DNA of 64,000 nucleotides from Chamaea fasciata. Taxonomy: Eukaryota > Chordata > Aves > Passeriformes > Sylviidae. Below the pieces are notes generated by a model that had not been told where the DNA came from, did not search any database, and worked only from the letters and a program-made list of their open reading frames with translations. Position 1 is the first letter of the stretch, and each line of letters opens with the position of its first letter. Both the position numbers and the translations under genes were made by a program. Shown one piece after another: positions 39,291 through 51,010 of this stretch. The stretch is from NCBI GenBank assembly GCA_029207755.1, contig JARCOQ010000011.1, positions 25,113,712-25,177,711 of the forward strand. Reading direction: 5' to 3'.

Positions 39291-42200
39291 AGTTTGGGAA
39301 ACCAAGTGGGAATTTTGTCCACTGGATGTTTCTATTTGCCCTTGAATGAGAGCGTCTCAAAAACGCACACCCAAATAGGTTTGCAAATCTGGGAATTAAT
39401 TTTTCTTTCCACCTTGCAGTTTCCCCTTCTCTTTTTGAAATTTGTGCTACGGCCTGAAAACTGAAAGTCTTGTTGGCCTCCCGAGTGCCTTCTTGGAACC
39501 GGGGTGGGGTTTTTTGTGGTTCTTTTCTCAGTGTCAAATGTCACCATCAGCTTCATTTCACCGGTGCACATGCCTTCCTATCCTGTTAACCATTGTGCTG
39601 TATCTGCTGGAAGCGGAGGGTTTTGTTACCTGTAGACAAAGAGAGGCTCCTTCGAGGTGTCTGCCAGCAGCGGGACCCAGCTCCCCACCTGGCCTTGCAC
39701 ACAAAGGGCCACTGTCCTCAGGGTTTGTCTGTAGCTGCACAAAGTCTGAAAGCTGAGCTCTGGGGGGAAAACTGACACAAATTCCACGTTCGCATTGCGG
39801 GCTGGCGGTTTTTAAGGTGCTGCACCTGTAGCCTGGTTCAAGACGTTATTGTAATAGTTACTGTCTCAGTAGGCTTGAGACTTATTGTTTCGTGTTAGAA
39901 ATGACTTTGTAAGAGGGAAGGTATTTGGTCTAACATCAGCCTCAGATATGACAAGAGGGGGTAGTAAGCATAAGCTGTAACCTCGAGCGCTGGGGTGTTC
40001 CTTTGACTTTCGGTTAGTCTGTGAGCGGTGATAATCGTTCACTTATTTCCGTTCAGGGATTTATCAAGGGGAGGAGGATGATCATATTTTCCTTTACTTA
40101 AGCCTTCAGTTGAAGCTTGAGGTGGCGATAACTTCTCAGGCTGTCGTGTGTTTATGCTAAAACCTTGGCCGGCACCACTCGTGCTCTCAGCCGAGGCTGA
40201 AGAGACACTTGGCGCATCTCCGTGTTACCAGTGGGCAGTTGCCCTAATGCCAGGATACATTGTGATTTCCAGTGAAAAATACATACATGGCAGGGAGAAA
40301 CGGTTTATTTTGACATTCCTTGAAGCACAAACAGCTGCGCTCAACCTTTTTTTTTTATTTTATTTGTTTTAAAAGCACAGTGGCATCTCCCTGGATAATC
40401 AGAATTACAGCTGAGCATGAACAGCAGGGGCATAGTTCTGTGCGGAGTCACTTAGCGAAGTGTTGCAACACAGATTATCCGATGTGAAACAGCTGTATTC
40501 ATTACTAATAGAGCAATTTGACAAAACACCAACATGGCTTTTTCCCACAATAACAGATGTGTGGAGCAGGCTGCCACCCCCTCCCCAGATTGCCAGCATC
40601 TGTGCGTCATGTCATGCTCCGAGGTGCGGCGTGGCCGCAGCGCCTGCCAGAGTGGATGCGTTTATTTCATCCGTATGATGAAATAGTTATGTTGTGACTA
40701 ATCGGGATCCATCGGCTGGAAAATTTTAACGGCTTGGGAGAAAAATCTTTCTGCCTTGTTATTACTTATTACCTAATAATAGTGTTTTGTGGATGCAAAT
40801 GTGTTGTAGCTTCCCAGCGCGCGCCAAGCACATCTGAACTTCCTCTTTTTTTTTCTTGCCGTCGGCTGCTAAACAGGCACTGAAGGATTTGTGGTCCACT
40901 CTACACCTCTCAGGTTCTCCCTGAGAACAGTGGAGCTGTTGCTTAGCTTGCAGATGGGAAAATACATATTACAGCCAAATAACTTGAGGTTGTGGACAGT
41001 GAGGGTCCATTTCCCTTCCCTCTCCGCCTACATAAGTCAATTTGTTTATTCCATGTTTGACTTCTCAGTAGAAGCACCTGTGATGACAATAACTTCTTTA
41101 CAATTAAACTACTATATTATAGGGGCCGCCTAAACATACTGAATAGAATCAGAAAGCTTTTATTGCCTTTGGGAGGTCATTGGCCTCTGGAGTAAGAGGA
41201 AGGGAGGAGGGAAAGCAGCAAGGGACTGTGCGGGGAGCTGGGGGAGACACGTGGCTTCAGGCAGTTCAGAACTAGAGCTTTGATTTATTTCTGTTATTTG
41301 TTAAAAATATCCAACAGCCCTCCTTGTTGAAATGCAAGGTATTTGAGCAGCAGAGTGTGATCACAGTTACTTTTTTTAGAATTTAGGATGCTTTTCTCTG
41401 CACATCCAAGCACAGAGAGGACAATTCCTTTTCCCATGTCCCTGCAGTAATGGTTATTTTTTTTCATCTGACTAGCATGCTGCGAGTTGGTCAGTTTCTC
41501 AGATATTTGAGTTCAGGAGAGATAACTCAGATATTTGGTTTCCATGTCTTAGAAACAAATAATTTCAAACCCTTGTTTTTGTATTAGCCTACCAGTAGTT
41601 GTCAGTAAGTATTTCACTGGAAAGAAATGAAGAGCACAGAAGGTGAGAAATCCAAAGAATCTGAGAAATCCCATGGAAGCTGAAAATGAAATAACTGTGA
41701 GACAGTTTTACTTTGGGTACACTTGTTAGTCTGATGAGTGTGATCAAAGACTCAGTGTTTTGTGTAACTCCAGGCAGTCCCTGGGGGTGGATCCAACACC
41801 TCAGTTCCCTCCAAAACAAGGGAAAGCATCCCAAAGGGTGTGTTGGGCAATGGAAGGCATGGACAAAGGTGTTCCTGGACACCTCAGTGTGTGAAAATTT
41901 GGTGGGATGGATCTGGATGAAGGCCTTTCCAAGGAGCTGGTTTGTGTGAGGCTGGTGGGGATGCTCAGTCCTTGCTCTTTTGGCACAACCTGGGCCGAGC
42001 ACAGCCAGGAGGGAGGTGCAGCCACTGCTCTAGGCACGGGCACTTCATTTTCCAGAGAGGTCAGGATGTGCTTGTCACACTCCATCAATTAAACACAGTA
42101 CAGTTAAGGTGTAAAGCAAGTTCCTTTCACATGCTGATAATTTTGGGGGCCTTTGGGAGTGGTTTTACAAAAAAAGTCCCTTCGTAGTTACTTGTAAAAA

Positions 42201-44290
42201 AGAGTCTTGGGAGTGCAAAGAGCTTTCCAACGTGGACTTTTTTGGGCAGGCCAGCTCTTGCTGAAACACATTTTGCATACAAAGGCAGCAGTTTTAGGCA
42301 ATCACAGCACATGGGGACGGTGCTGGTGGGATGCTGGGGAATGGCAGGAGTAAATGCTCCTGTGGCTCTGGGAGATGAGCAGGACAATAGCCAGGCAGAG
42401 CCCTCAGCAGATCAAACACTGTGCCTGCTTTCATCACAGCAGCCCAGATCACTATCCTTAGCCAGACATGCTCTTGGCACAGGAACGCAAAAACCCTTGT
42501 CACAAGGGAGGCTGAAAGAAACTGTCTTTCAGCGTGGTCATTTTTCCCTCACTTGGAGCTTTTTCAGCAGATGTTAATAAAGCTGTAATAAAGCAAATAT
42601 TTGTTAATAAAAAAAAAATCCTTGACTTGATACTTGGAAGCAAAAAATATGTGAAAATATTTTTCTGGTTATTCCTGCTTGCAGGTTTTATAATGTAAAT
42701 TATTTTGTAGTGTTCAGGTTGCCAGGATAGCTCGCCACATTCCTTCAGTAATGTGGCAAAAATGTGTCCTTCGTACTTGTTAACCAACCCTAGGCTTCAC
42801 AAACTCCGCGGAGGAGACAAAAGTATGTTGTTTCGAAACAGGACAATATCAAACAACCCGTTCATTTAAAAGTCAGCTGGAGAAAGTAGGGAGTGCCTGC
42901 AGGTGGTCTTTCATGTTTTGGTCTAGAGACCTGTTTTCAGCTGGGCCGGCCACCATGGCAAATCCATACTGCAGGTCCACTGGCATGCTGAGGTTAACCC
43001 ATTTCTGTTGGAGCTCCCTCCTTCGCAGCGTTGTCTACGTTTTGAATGCATATGAAGTTGTAATGGGAGAGTGTGTGCAGCTGGAAAGCAACATCTGTGA
43101 TGCTCTAGTGTTTTCTTCTGATGTCTGGCTGATGCCAACAAATGCATGGCTATGGTTGTCTTACTGTTGACTTATTATCCACAGGAGTCCTCGGGAGCCG
43201 AAGGCTTTATTTTTCTTTAAAAGCGTAGCTGTTTCTTGCATATACTTTTTTAAACTTTGTTTAGGGTTTTGTCTACCGCCTGTGGTGTTTTCAGCCTTCT
43301 AACAGGATTATTTTAATTTGACATCCTAACTGTTCTAGGACAATGTTCTTAGAACAAACCCTAAAAAGTTTAACATATACAGACGTGAACCAGAAAATCC
43401 ATATTTTCCTTGATTATTCTGCCAAATGTTATGTGCATTTCCTTTTAAAGTATAAGAATTCAAACAGTAACAGTTGCTTGACTTGGAGCGTGAGCTGGTA
43501 ATGAGATTGTTAATGACACAATGATATTAAAAGTAAGGAAGTTAGACTCCAGCAATTAACTCCTTTTATTACTTGTCTGGTGTTTTCTTGTGTTAAGGAT
43601 ATGGGGTTCCTTAAATAAACCTCTGAAACTACTTTCTTCTTTCAAAGTGAGATTGATTTGTACAACACCTTCTCATCATGTTGAGTCTATAAGCTGCTAA
43701 TGGATCATGATCTGTATCTCTGATTGGTTCAAAAGACAAAGTAGAAGATTGAATGCCTGCTTAAAGGTTCATGCACGTGTTAAAAATCAAGGACTGTGGT
43801 TTGCATTGAAGGAAAAATGCATCCATGAAGTCCAACATTGGAATACCAGACATTCACTTAACATTTGTGGGTTCATTTACACCTTTGATTTTCCTTCTCC
43901 TTTAGCAGCTTGTTATAACCTTAAAAAATGAAATTTTTTATAACTGTGTGTCCGCAAATACTTTGTTAGAGGCTGGCCTAAATCATTAGACCAAAGGAGC
44001 AGAAAATGAACTTGTTGGCCGAGCTCCTCAGTTTGTCTTGTTGGATCAGGATTTCTTGTGTTTTGTGAGGGAAAGCTGAAAAGAGAGGATGTATCAACAC
44101 CTGTAATGTTCTACGTGCACTGTGCGGGTGTGGATGAGCATGCCACAAGGTCGGTCACATACTATATACAGTATAAAAATATTTAAAATCTTTTCATTGT
44201 ACTGAACCAGTCTGTGTTACAGCCTTGCAAGAGACCGTGGGCTGAGAGCTCCATTTCTCTTTAATGATGCAGGAAATGGATGCTGTGCTA

Positions 44291-44480
44291 AGATCATGGA
44301 ATGGTTTTGGGCTGGAAGGGACCTTAAAGATCATCTCCTTCCACCCCCTGCCACGGGCAGGGACACCTTCCACCAGACCAGGCTGCTCCAAGCCCTGTCC
44401 AACCTGGCCTTGGACACTTCCAGGGATCCAGAGGCATCCAGAGCTTCTCTGGGCTCTTGCAGTGCCTCACCACAGTAAAG
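44291..44480 (-). mobile_element. CR1 LINE fragment, 3' end
   Basis: The copy begins AGATCATGGAATGGTTTTGG and continues GCTGGAAGGGACCTTAAAGA, GCAGGGACACCTTCCACC and TTGGACACTTCCAGGGATCC. It ends at CAGTGCCTCACCACAGTAAAG. It is the reverse complement of the CR1 3' end, antisense to FNDC3B, about 190 bp, and among the less diverged copies here. Confidence 0.93.
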
Positions 44481-45694
44481 GTACTGTGTAAGGTCTAAGC
44501 CAAGAGGAAGGTATTTTTCTATTGTACAATTTTAGGTATTTGCCTTAGCAGGTGATGTGTTATGCTAATAGTGATTTCAGTGTCATAGGCCCTACTCACT
44601 GCATAAGAAAACATAATTTGTTTGATTAGACTCCTGTCAAATGGTTTTGATACCTGTGGGGATTCACCCTCCTGGTGAAGGGGGAAGAGCAAGTTTTTGT
44701 ATCCTTTATTTGTGGGAGTCAAAATTTGCAAACATTAGTTGTGTATGAAGCAATTCTGTCTTCAGCTATCAGTTCAGTTGAATGAGAAGTTGATTCGTGT
44801 GCAAGCTGTTTGATAATCAGTAATAATATTCATCCTTCTGTAAAAATAAATTAGAAATAGTACTGAAAGCGTTAGGGCTTCTTCTCCACTCCCTTTGTGT
44901 GTTAATGCTGTTAATTTTCAGTTTTCCAATCTGCTTCCAACCTCAGGCTGTTGGTTGAGTTTTGTGACAGCGCTGTGCAGAGTTGCGTTCTCACTTTCCA
45001 ATTTCTTTGGGTGAGCAGTGCAAATTAAGGATATCAGTTCATCTGTGTGGGGAGATTGTTTATAAAATTCCTAGAACTGTTTCACGTCTGCTTAGGGTGA
45101 CTCCAAAAATAGCACATCCTGCCTGTGTGCCAGTGGACCCACTTGCCTGTCTGTGCCCTGGCAGTGCAGGAGATGCCGCAGACCGCTCGAAGTTGGTCTT
45201 GTAGCTCCTCTTTTATGAGCTTATGAAATCAAACATAAAACTGTGCCTTAACTGCACCTGTTTCCCCGGGTGTGTTATCTGGAATGACATATTGCAAAGG
45301 TATCTTAGCAGGCGGGTTCACATTGCCTGAAATCCGAGCTGATTATTAGATACTGCAAGACAAGCCGGGTTAAAGGATAATTTTGGCTGCTGCTGTAATA
45401 GTGAGTGACCCAGAAAGACTTTCTAATATCTCAGCCTCTTGATGCTTTTCCATGTTGTCTTTGTAATCTTGCGTGTAGCATTGTCTGTTTAGCTTTCATT
45501 TCTCGTCGCGGTTTTGATTTTGGGACAGTGCTTTTAATTTTTTTTCAATCTGCACCTAGTATGGAATATATAGATTGCCCTGAAAATAATGTCATGTTAA
45601 TTAAAACAAGGGAGCTTCAGTGCCTATTAAACTGAGTTTTCTGAGACTTCAGGTTTTTCTCTTTCATTAAACACCTCTCCATGTAAGTAATAAT

Positions 45695-46315
45695 GTGCAA
45701 AATATAATGTATTGTGCCTTAGAACAGCTTGAATATATGGATTATTTTGGTAAACCTCACTTGCAGACAGTTGATACCAAATCCAGACTGGGACCAGTCT
45801 ATTTCCATTGCTCTCCAGTTAGACATCACACCCACTGGCTGCTTCAGCTGGGAATGCAGAGCACCGTGGGCTGTACTGCTTGTGATGAGAGAATTGATCC
45901 ATTTCATCTTCTCCACAAGACTATGCCCACTTGTGCCCAGAGCAGCCCCTCCCTTGATTTCTGTGTTATAACTTTCTCTGCATCTCACAGACCTTGTGAA
46001 TATAATTTAGAGACAGAAGTTGTTTTTCCTGGTGTGATATTTGGGCACCAATCTCAAGGTGAGGGCTTGCGTGCAACATGGGCGAGAGGTGATGGAGCTC
46101 TTGGTCCCTGCTGGCACAGAGGGGACCTCAAATGTTTCACTTCCCAAGGGTACAATCAAATCACTTGAGACAAATGGTGCTGGTATCACCTTCCTTCCGC
46201 CTGGGAGCAGTCCTGTAGTGACTGAGCCAACTTCATTCAAGAGTACAGGTGAAATTGGTACAGCTGGTGACTGATCAGAGGGAATGCTCTGCCCTAGCAA
46301 GAAAGTCAAGGGCAC
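45695..46315. other. Unexplained stretch with few stops in several frames
   Basis: About 620 bases carry a 157-codon sense frame (45695-46168), 80- and 77-codon sense frames, and antisense frames of 89 and 102 codons. No frame shows a motif I recognise, and there is no clear splice structure or Kozak context. Alternatives are an old degraded retroelement, an alternative exon region, or chance from balanced base composition. I do not assign a function. Confidence 0.25.
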
Positions 46316-46947
46316 AAAAATTGTTCCTGGTTTCTCTTTCCGGTTGGGTCACTGGTCACAGTGGAAACCACGACACATGGAGTCTTTTCCCCCAGTCAAC
46401 AGCAATTGTGAGAATTGGTGCACATTCAAGCTTTTATTAATAGAGCGGACCTTTCCACTTAGCGTGCTCTGTTGTTTTGCTGTGCAGTGGAATCTGATTT
46501 CAAAACCTTTCAGACCATCCTTATTTCACAATGTTTTATCTACATGGCCTCATATCAATGTTCTTGCAGTTACTTTTGCCCTGATGCTGAAATGATAGTG
46601 CTCAAGCATCCAAGGAATTCTAAACATGGAGTGGGGACAGTTCCTAGGCAAAGCGTTCTTGCCACAATTTTCTGTAAAAGCAAAAATTCCATAGATATTT
46701 ACATAATTGTCATAATAATTTGCATAAAATCTCTTCTGAATTCTGAAACGAGCTTTTAAAATAAATGCCGAAATACTCTTTTATTTACCAAAGAGACAAG
46801 GTGTTTGGTAACCAATCTGCAATTACAAAAGGGCACTGAAGTGAGGCTGCTGAATATTTAATTTGCTTAATGTACAACTGCCACTGTTAATAGCTTTGAC
46901 ACAACTAAAAGCTTTGCTCATTCTAAAGGCAACAATTAATAAACAAG

Positions 46948-46965
46948 ATTAATTTTTAAATTAAT
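46948..46965. repeat. AT-only inverted repeat, 8-bp arms
   Basis: ATTAATTT and AAATTAAT face each other across TT, in a longer AT-only stretch with several TTAAT/ATTAA cores. It could be a homeodomain-type binding site or a nuclear-matrix-type AT tract; the sequence alone does not decide. Confidence 0.4.
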
Positions 46966-47269
46966 TATTTATTTACCAGAGGAAAAGCCTTTTGTTCTTT
47001 TAAAAAAATAGGTAGACAGTTCTCCTTGGTGGATATATGCAGAAGTAAGTGGGCGTCTTCAAAAGGTGTTTGCATACTTATTTCCATTTTTATTAAGTAA
47101 AAGTGATTTAATATAAACAGAATTTAGGGGGAATAATTTAGTTTTAAATCATTTTCCTATATGAAAACACATTTATGCGTTCTTTGGTTCCTCTTGGAGG
47201 AAGAGTACTGCTGAGGTAGAGAGAACTGAAAATTCAGCTAGGTTTGGGTTTGGTTGTTTTGTTTTGTTG

Positions 47270-47292
47270 TTTTTTTTTTTTTGGGGGGGGGG
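47270..47292. repeat. T13-G10 compound homopolymer
   Basis: Thirteen T (47270-47282) run directly into ten G (47283-47292). Such junctions are prone to sequencing and replication slippage, so the exact lengths may be unreliable. Confidence 0.85.
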
Positions 47293-49816
47293 AGTTGTTT
47301 TTTTAATATTTGTAAAAAGCATCATCAGTTCTAACTACTTTTTGTGGGCAGCTCCTTGGGTGATTTTATTGTTTGTTTGCATTTCTCCCCCTCCAAAGAT
47401 GCCTTTCCCAGGAGCCTTTGGCAGGATTGAGACATCCCACAAAGATGCCATAAAACAGCACCTGGGGGATTTTTGGCCCCAGTGTTTTTTGCCCTTTGCA
47501 GGCAACTTTATCACAGAGATGACTCTGACATCCAGCAGCTTCTGGGATTTGCCTGTCACGCTTTTACCAGGTGGCTTTGGAAATCTTCCTGCTGCTGCAC
47601 GTGCAGGGTTTTTGCAAATCACTCACTCTGTCCCACGTCTCAGGAAAAACAGGAAACCTAACAGAAGGGTTTTGTAATTAAAAATTGGGGGTTTTTTGGC
47701 ACACATTAAATATTCTTGCTGAGCGAAGTAACTGTCCTTCATGGGGCTCTCCCAGTTGGAATAGGGATGGACATGGATATCACAGGTTAGTGCTAACCCA
47801 GGATAAACAACTGTTGGTAACTTCAGACATTTTAGGATTAAAAGATACAGCATTACTTTTTAAAACAGCACTCTGATGGAACTGCTGCTTAACAAAACCA
47901 AAAATCTTTTTATGTCTAGTCAGAGACACAAACCAGGAGAGTCTTGAACTTGGAGAAACTGCTGATCAAAGACTCATTTCCAAATTCGTCCGAGCTGCGC
48001 TTGTCTCGTGACACTTGAGCAGGGGGTTGGTTTGTTGGAGTGACTGGAAGTCTGAATGCCTGGTTTATTTAGTAACCACTGACCCAGCAAACATTCCCAG
48101 TAGTCAGATGAAGCAGATGCCTCTTCTGATTCAGCCTGTGTGTGCAGGGGGAACCTCGTGCCACTGGGGTGGGAACATTTTCTTTGGGGTAGAAGATGCC
48201 TCAGTGCAGTCAGAACACTTTCCAGGTCTGGAGGATTTTAAATACTGCCGTCACTTAGAGCACCTCTTCTCCTAAAGTTAGGACTCCTCACAGAATTATG
48301 ATGGAAGTAAATTTTCAGAAGTTTAAGTTAAGGGTTATTTACGCATTAGTCCACCAGGATGAGCTTGCACTGCTTTGTGCTGGAAACATTTCCAAGCATT
48401 AAGAAACTTGAGTGTAGAAAAATGCATCTTTATACACAGGAGTGATTGAACAAATGCTACTGGGAGTCAGTCTCAAGGTGGTTGGTTTTTCACATAGTTA
48501 TTGCCAAACTCTTAAACCCTTTGGGTCTTCTTAGTCTGGTCTCTACCCCATCCTGTGAAATCTCATTTATATTGTAGTACACAACATTTATGTGCAACAT
48601 TCATGTTGTAGAACAGACTTTTTTGGTTGATCCAGTTGCTGGGTGAAGTATTTCTGGGGAACGAGAAATATTTCTGTGATGGTGATGGAGAAAATCCTCT
48701 TTCTTTAGTGGCTGTGGGAGAGACTCTTAGCAAAGCCCATTTCTCCCCAGCCCTGCACTGTGGTTTTTCCAGCTGTTTCCTGTGAAGGGAGCGAGCTGAG
48801 AGTGCTCGAGTGATGCTCAGGCAGAAGAGGGTGGATGGAGAGGGCTCCTGGATGGAGGTTTTCAGCCTTATTTTTTAGGAGCTTTTTTTATCATTTGGAC
48901 CCTACTTGTTCCTCGAATTGGCCCATGGCAAGACATGGCCTGTAAGATTAGTTTCGATAGTTTTATAATACAAATTCCTGCAACATCTCTAGAGTCGTGC
49001 CTGATTTACTGCAGCGTGGTCAGTCCCCAGATGGTAGAGCATGGTTCCCTAAAGCCCTGAAATGATCTGATTATAATGAATTTAATGCTGATCATGAGTA
49101 GCAGTGGTACAAAGTATCCAGCAATGCTTTTGAGAGCTTTAAAAGATCTTTTTTAATAGGCTTTCTTACCGGCAGTCTTAAAATCAAATAAAGCAAAAAC
49201 AATTTCACTGTTCAAAGATGAATGTAGGCTGGGTAATTTTTATCCAGTGGACTTCATTAAATAACTGTGTGCTGTTTGATCGTATCAACAGTGACCTGCC
49301 AGGTTTAGGAGCTCTTGCTAATAGCAGGAGTATTTAGAAGCAGTGCTTTCAAGAGAAAAGTTGCTTTGCCCACGCTATTTACCCTACATCAGAGGAAAAC
49401 TGAGAGGGTGGCAGGATTAAAGGTACAAAAATGAAATGTCTCAAAGATTCTTAGACTTCCCTTGGTACTCCGGTGCATTCCTGGCTTTTTGTATAAATAA
49501 TTCACACAGTATTAGTAAGTGTTGAAACAAATTGTGGCGGAAGACATTTCCAGGTGTTTTCTACCTGATATTCCTCACATTCTTTTCATGCCTGGTGGCT
49601 TCATAAGAAACTGGCTGCCATGGAGTAATTAACAGACCGTAACTCACTTAACAGACATGAGTAGAAGCCTTGTATTGTGTAAACTTTCCTCATTATTATG
49701 GTACATTTCATGCTGTTTGCATGTCTTTGTTTTTTAATTCTTGTGTTTTTAAGAAGCCTTTGTAGGCAGCACTCTCCAGGCTTATGTGCAGCATTAACGC
49801 TTTTTCCTGCAGAATT

Positions 49817-49944
49817 AAATCATAGAATTATTTAGGTTAGATGGATCTCCAGAGCCAAACAGAGCAGGTGTTCAGGGACTTCTCCAGCTGAGCCTTGAAC
49901 ATCTCCAAGGATGGGTATTCCACAGCCTCTTTGGGCAACCTATC
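49817..49944 (-). mobile_element. Old CR1 LINE fragment, 3' end
   Basis: AAATCATAGAATTATTTAGG at the left is the reverse of a CR1 3' terminus. It is followed by GAGCCTTGAACATCTCCAAGG and CACAGCCTCTTTGGGCAACC from the adjacent 3' region. The middle is shortened relative to the family, so the copy is old with an internal deletion. It is antisense to FNDC3B. Confidence 0.85.
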
Positions 49945-50953
49945 ATTTGATTATGGTGAGTGAATTAAAAAGGAAGAAAATCCTCATTGTATGTGTTTGC
50001 AGTTTCTCATGTTTGAGTGTCTGTGGCCTCTCATTACAGTGCTGCGCACTTTGGAAAAGAGTCTGACTCCATCTACTCCATATCCTCAGTAGTAATGGGT
50101 TTTCCTTTAGTTACAAAAGCTATTTTCTCCATCTGGACAAAAGCAGAATTGGTAGTTAAACCCCGGACTGTATTTCCTTGAAGACCTTTCTGAAGTTATA
50201 CATCACAAATTCCCAGCTTGGTGTTTTGAAGGTGGGGGTTGGAATGTGGGTGGATTTCCATTCCAGTTACAGCTGATCTGCTTCTGTCCATAAATATTCA
50301 ACAATTCCATTCAATAATATTTTTAAAGTGCTTTCCACTTCAGCAGCATCATGTGTTTGGTGTTCTCAAACTTCTAATTTGGCGAGTCAGGTTCAGACGC
50401 CTACCCAGAACTGTCGGCAAGGCTGCAGGTTAAATTAAGGTGCAATGAGCTGGCAGAAGCTCCTGCAGTGTTCTGCTGGGACATCTGCCCAGTGCCAGTT
50501 GCATTTGGTAACTGGTGGGTTCTCTGTGTTGTTCTGCCCCTTGGAGACTGGGATTCTGTGTTGTTAAAGCTGGAAGGTGAATTGGAGGAAAGTTTCCCAA
50601 AGTTCACCAGAAGATCATGTGCTTTTCAGGAGTGTGCTGTTCTTTGAACCCAACGAAGTTCATTTATGATTTACACCTCAGAGATGAAGTGGAATTCAGC
50701 CCCATGTGCCACCTGAAAACACTGGCATGATAAAATAAATAAAATAAAAACTTGGATGGATGATTCAGTGCCTCTGTGCAAAGGGAGCACGTGGAGTTCT
50801 CCATTTAGTGCAGTATTTTCTACCACTCTGTATTTTTAAGCTACACGCAGTACATGTAATTCCATACTTGTGAGATACTGTGTGTGCCTTTGTGGGTCGG
50901 TCAGGTTTCTAAAGTCTGAGAATTACATGTGTTCAGGATCTTGCTGGATCACA

Positions 50954-51010
50954 CTAATTGTATGTATTTATATAAGTGATTGACAGGCTCACTTAGCGTG
51001 CTAAAAATAA
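50954..51010. promoter_or_regulatory. Candidate enhancer module: TAATTG, PBX-MEIS decamer and MEF2 site
   Basis: Within 57 bases lie CTAATTG (50954-50960), TGATTGACAG (50977-50986) and CTAAAAATAA (51001-51010). The middle one is the exact composite decamer bound by PBX with MEIS or PREP. The last fits the MEF2 consensus YTAWWWWTAR at every position. Close spacing of HOX-type, TALE and MEF2 sites resembles limb, muscle or craniofacial enhancers. The motifs are seen; function is inferred. Confidence 0.35.

Noticed and set aside
41760..42060. Another CR1 copy
   Set aside because: GTGGATCCAACACC and AGGAGGGAGGTGCAG are vaguely similar, but the ordered CR1 blocks are missing.
45695..46315. Endogenous retrovirus or LTR fragment
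   Set aside because: No LTR ends, primer-binding site, polypurine tract or recognisable viral protein motif. Kept only as an unexplained open stretch.
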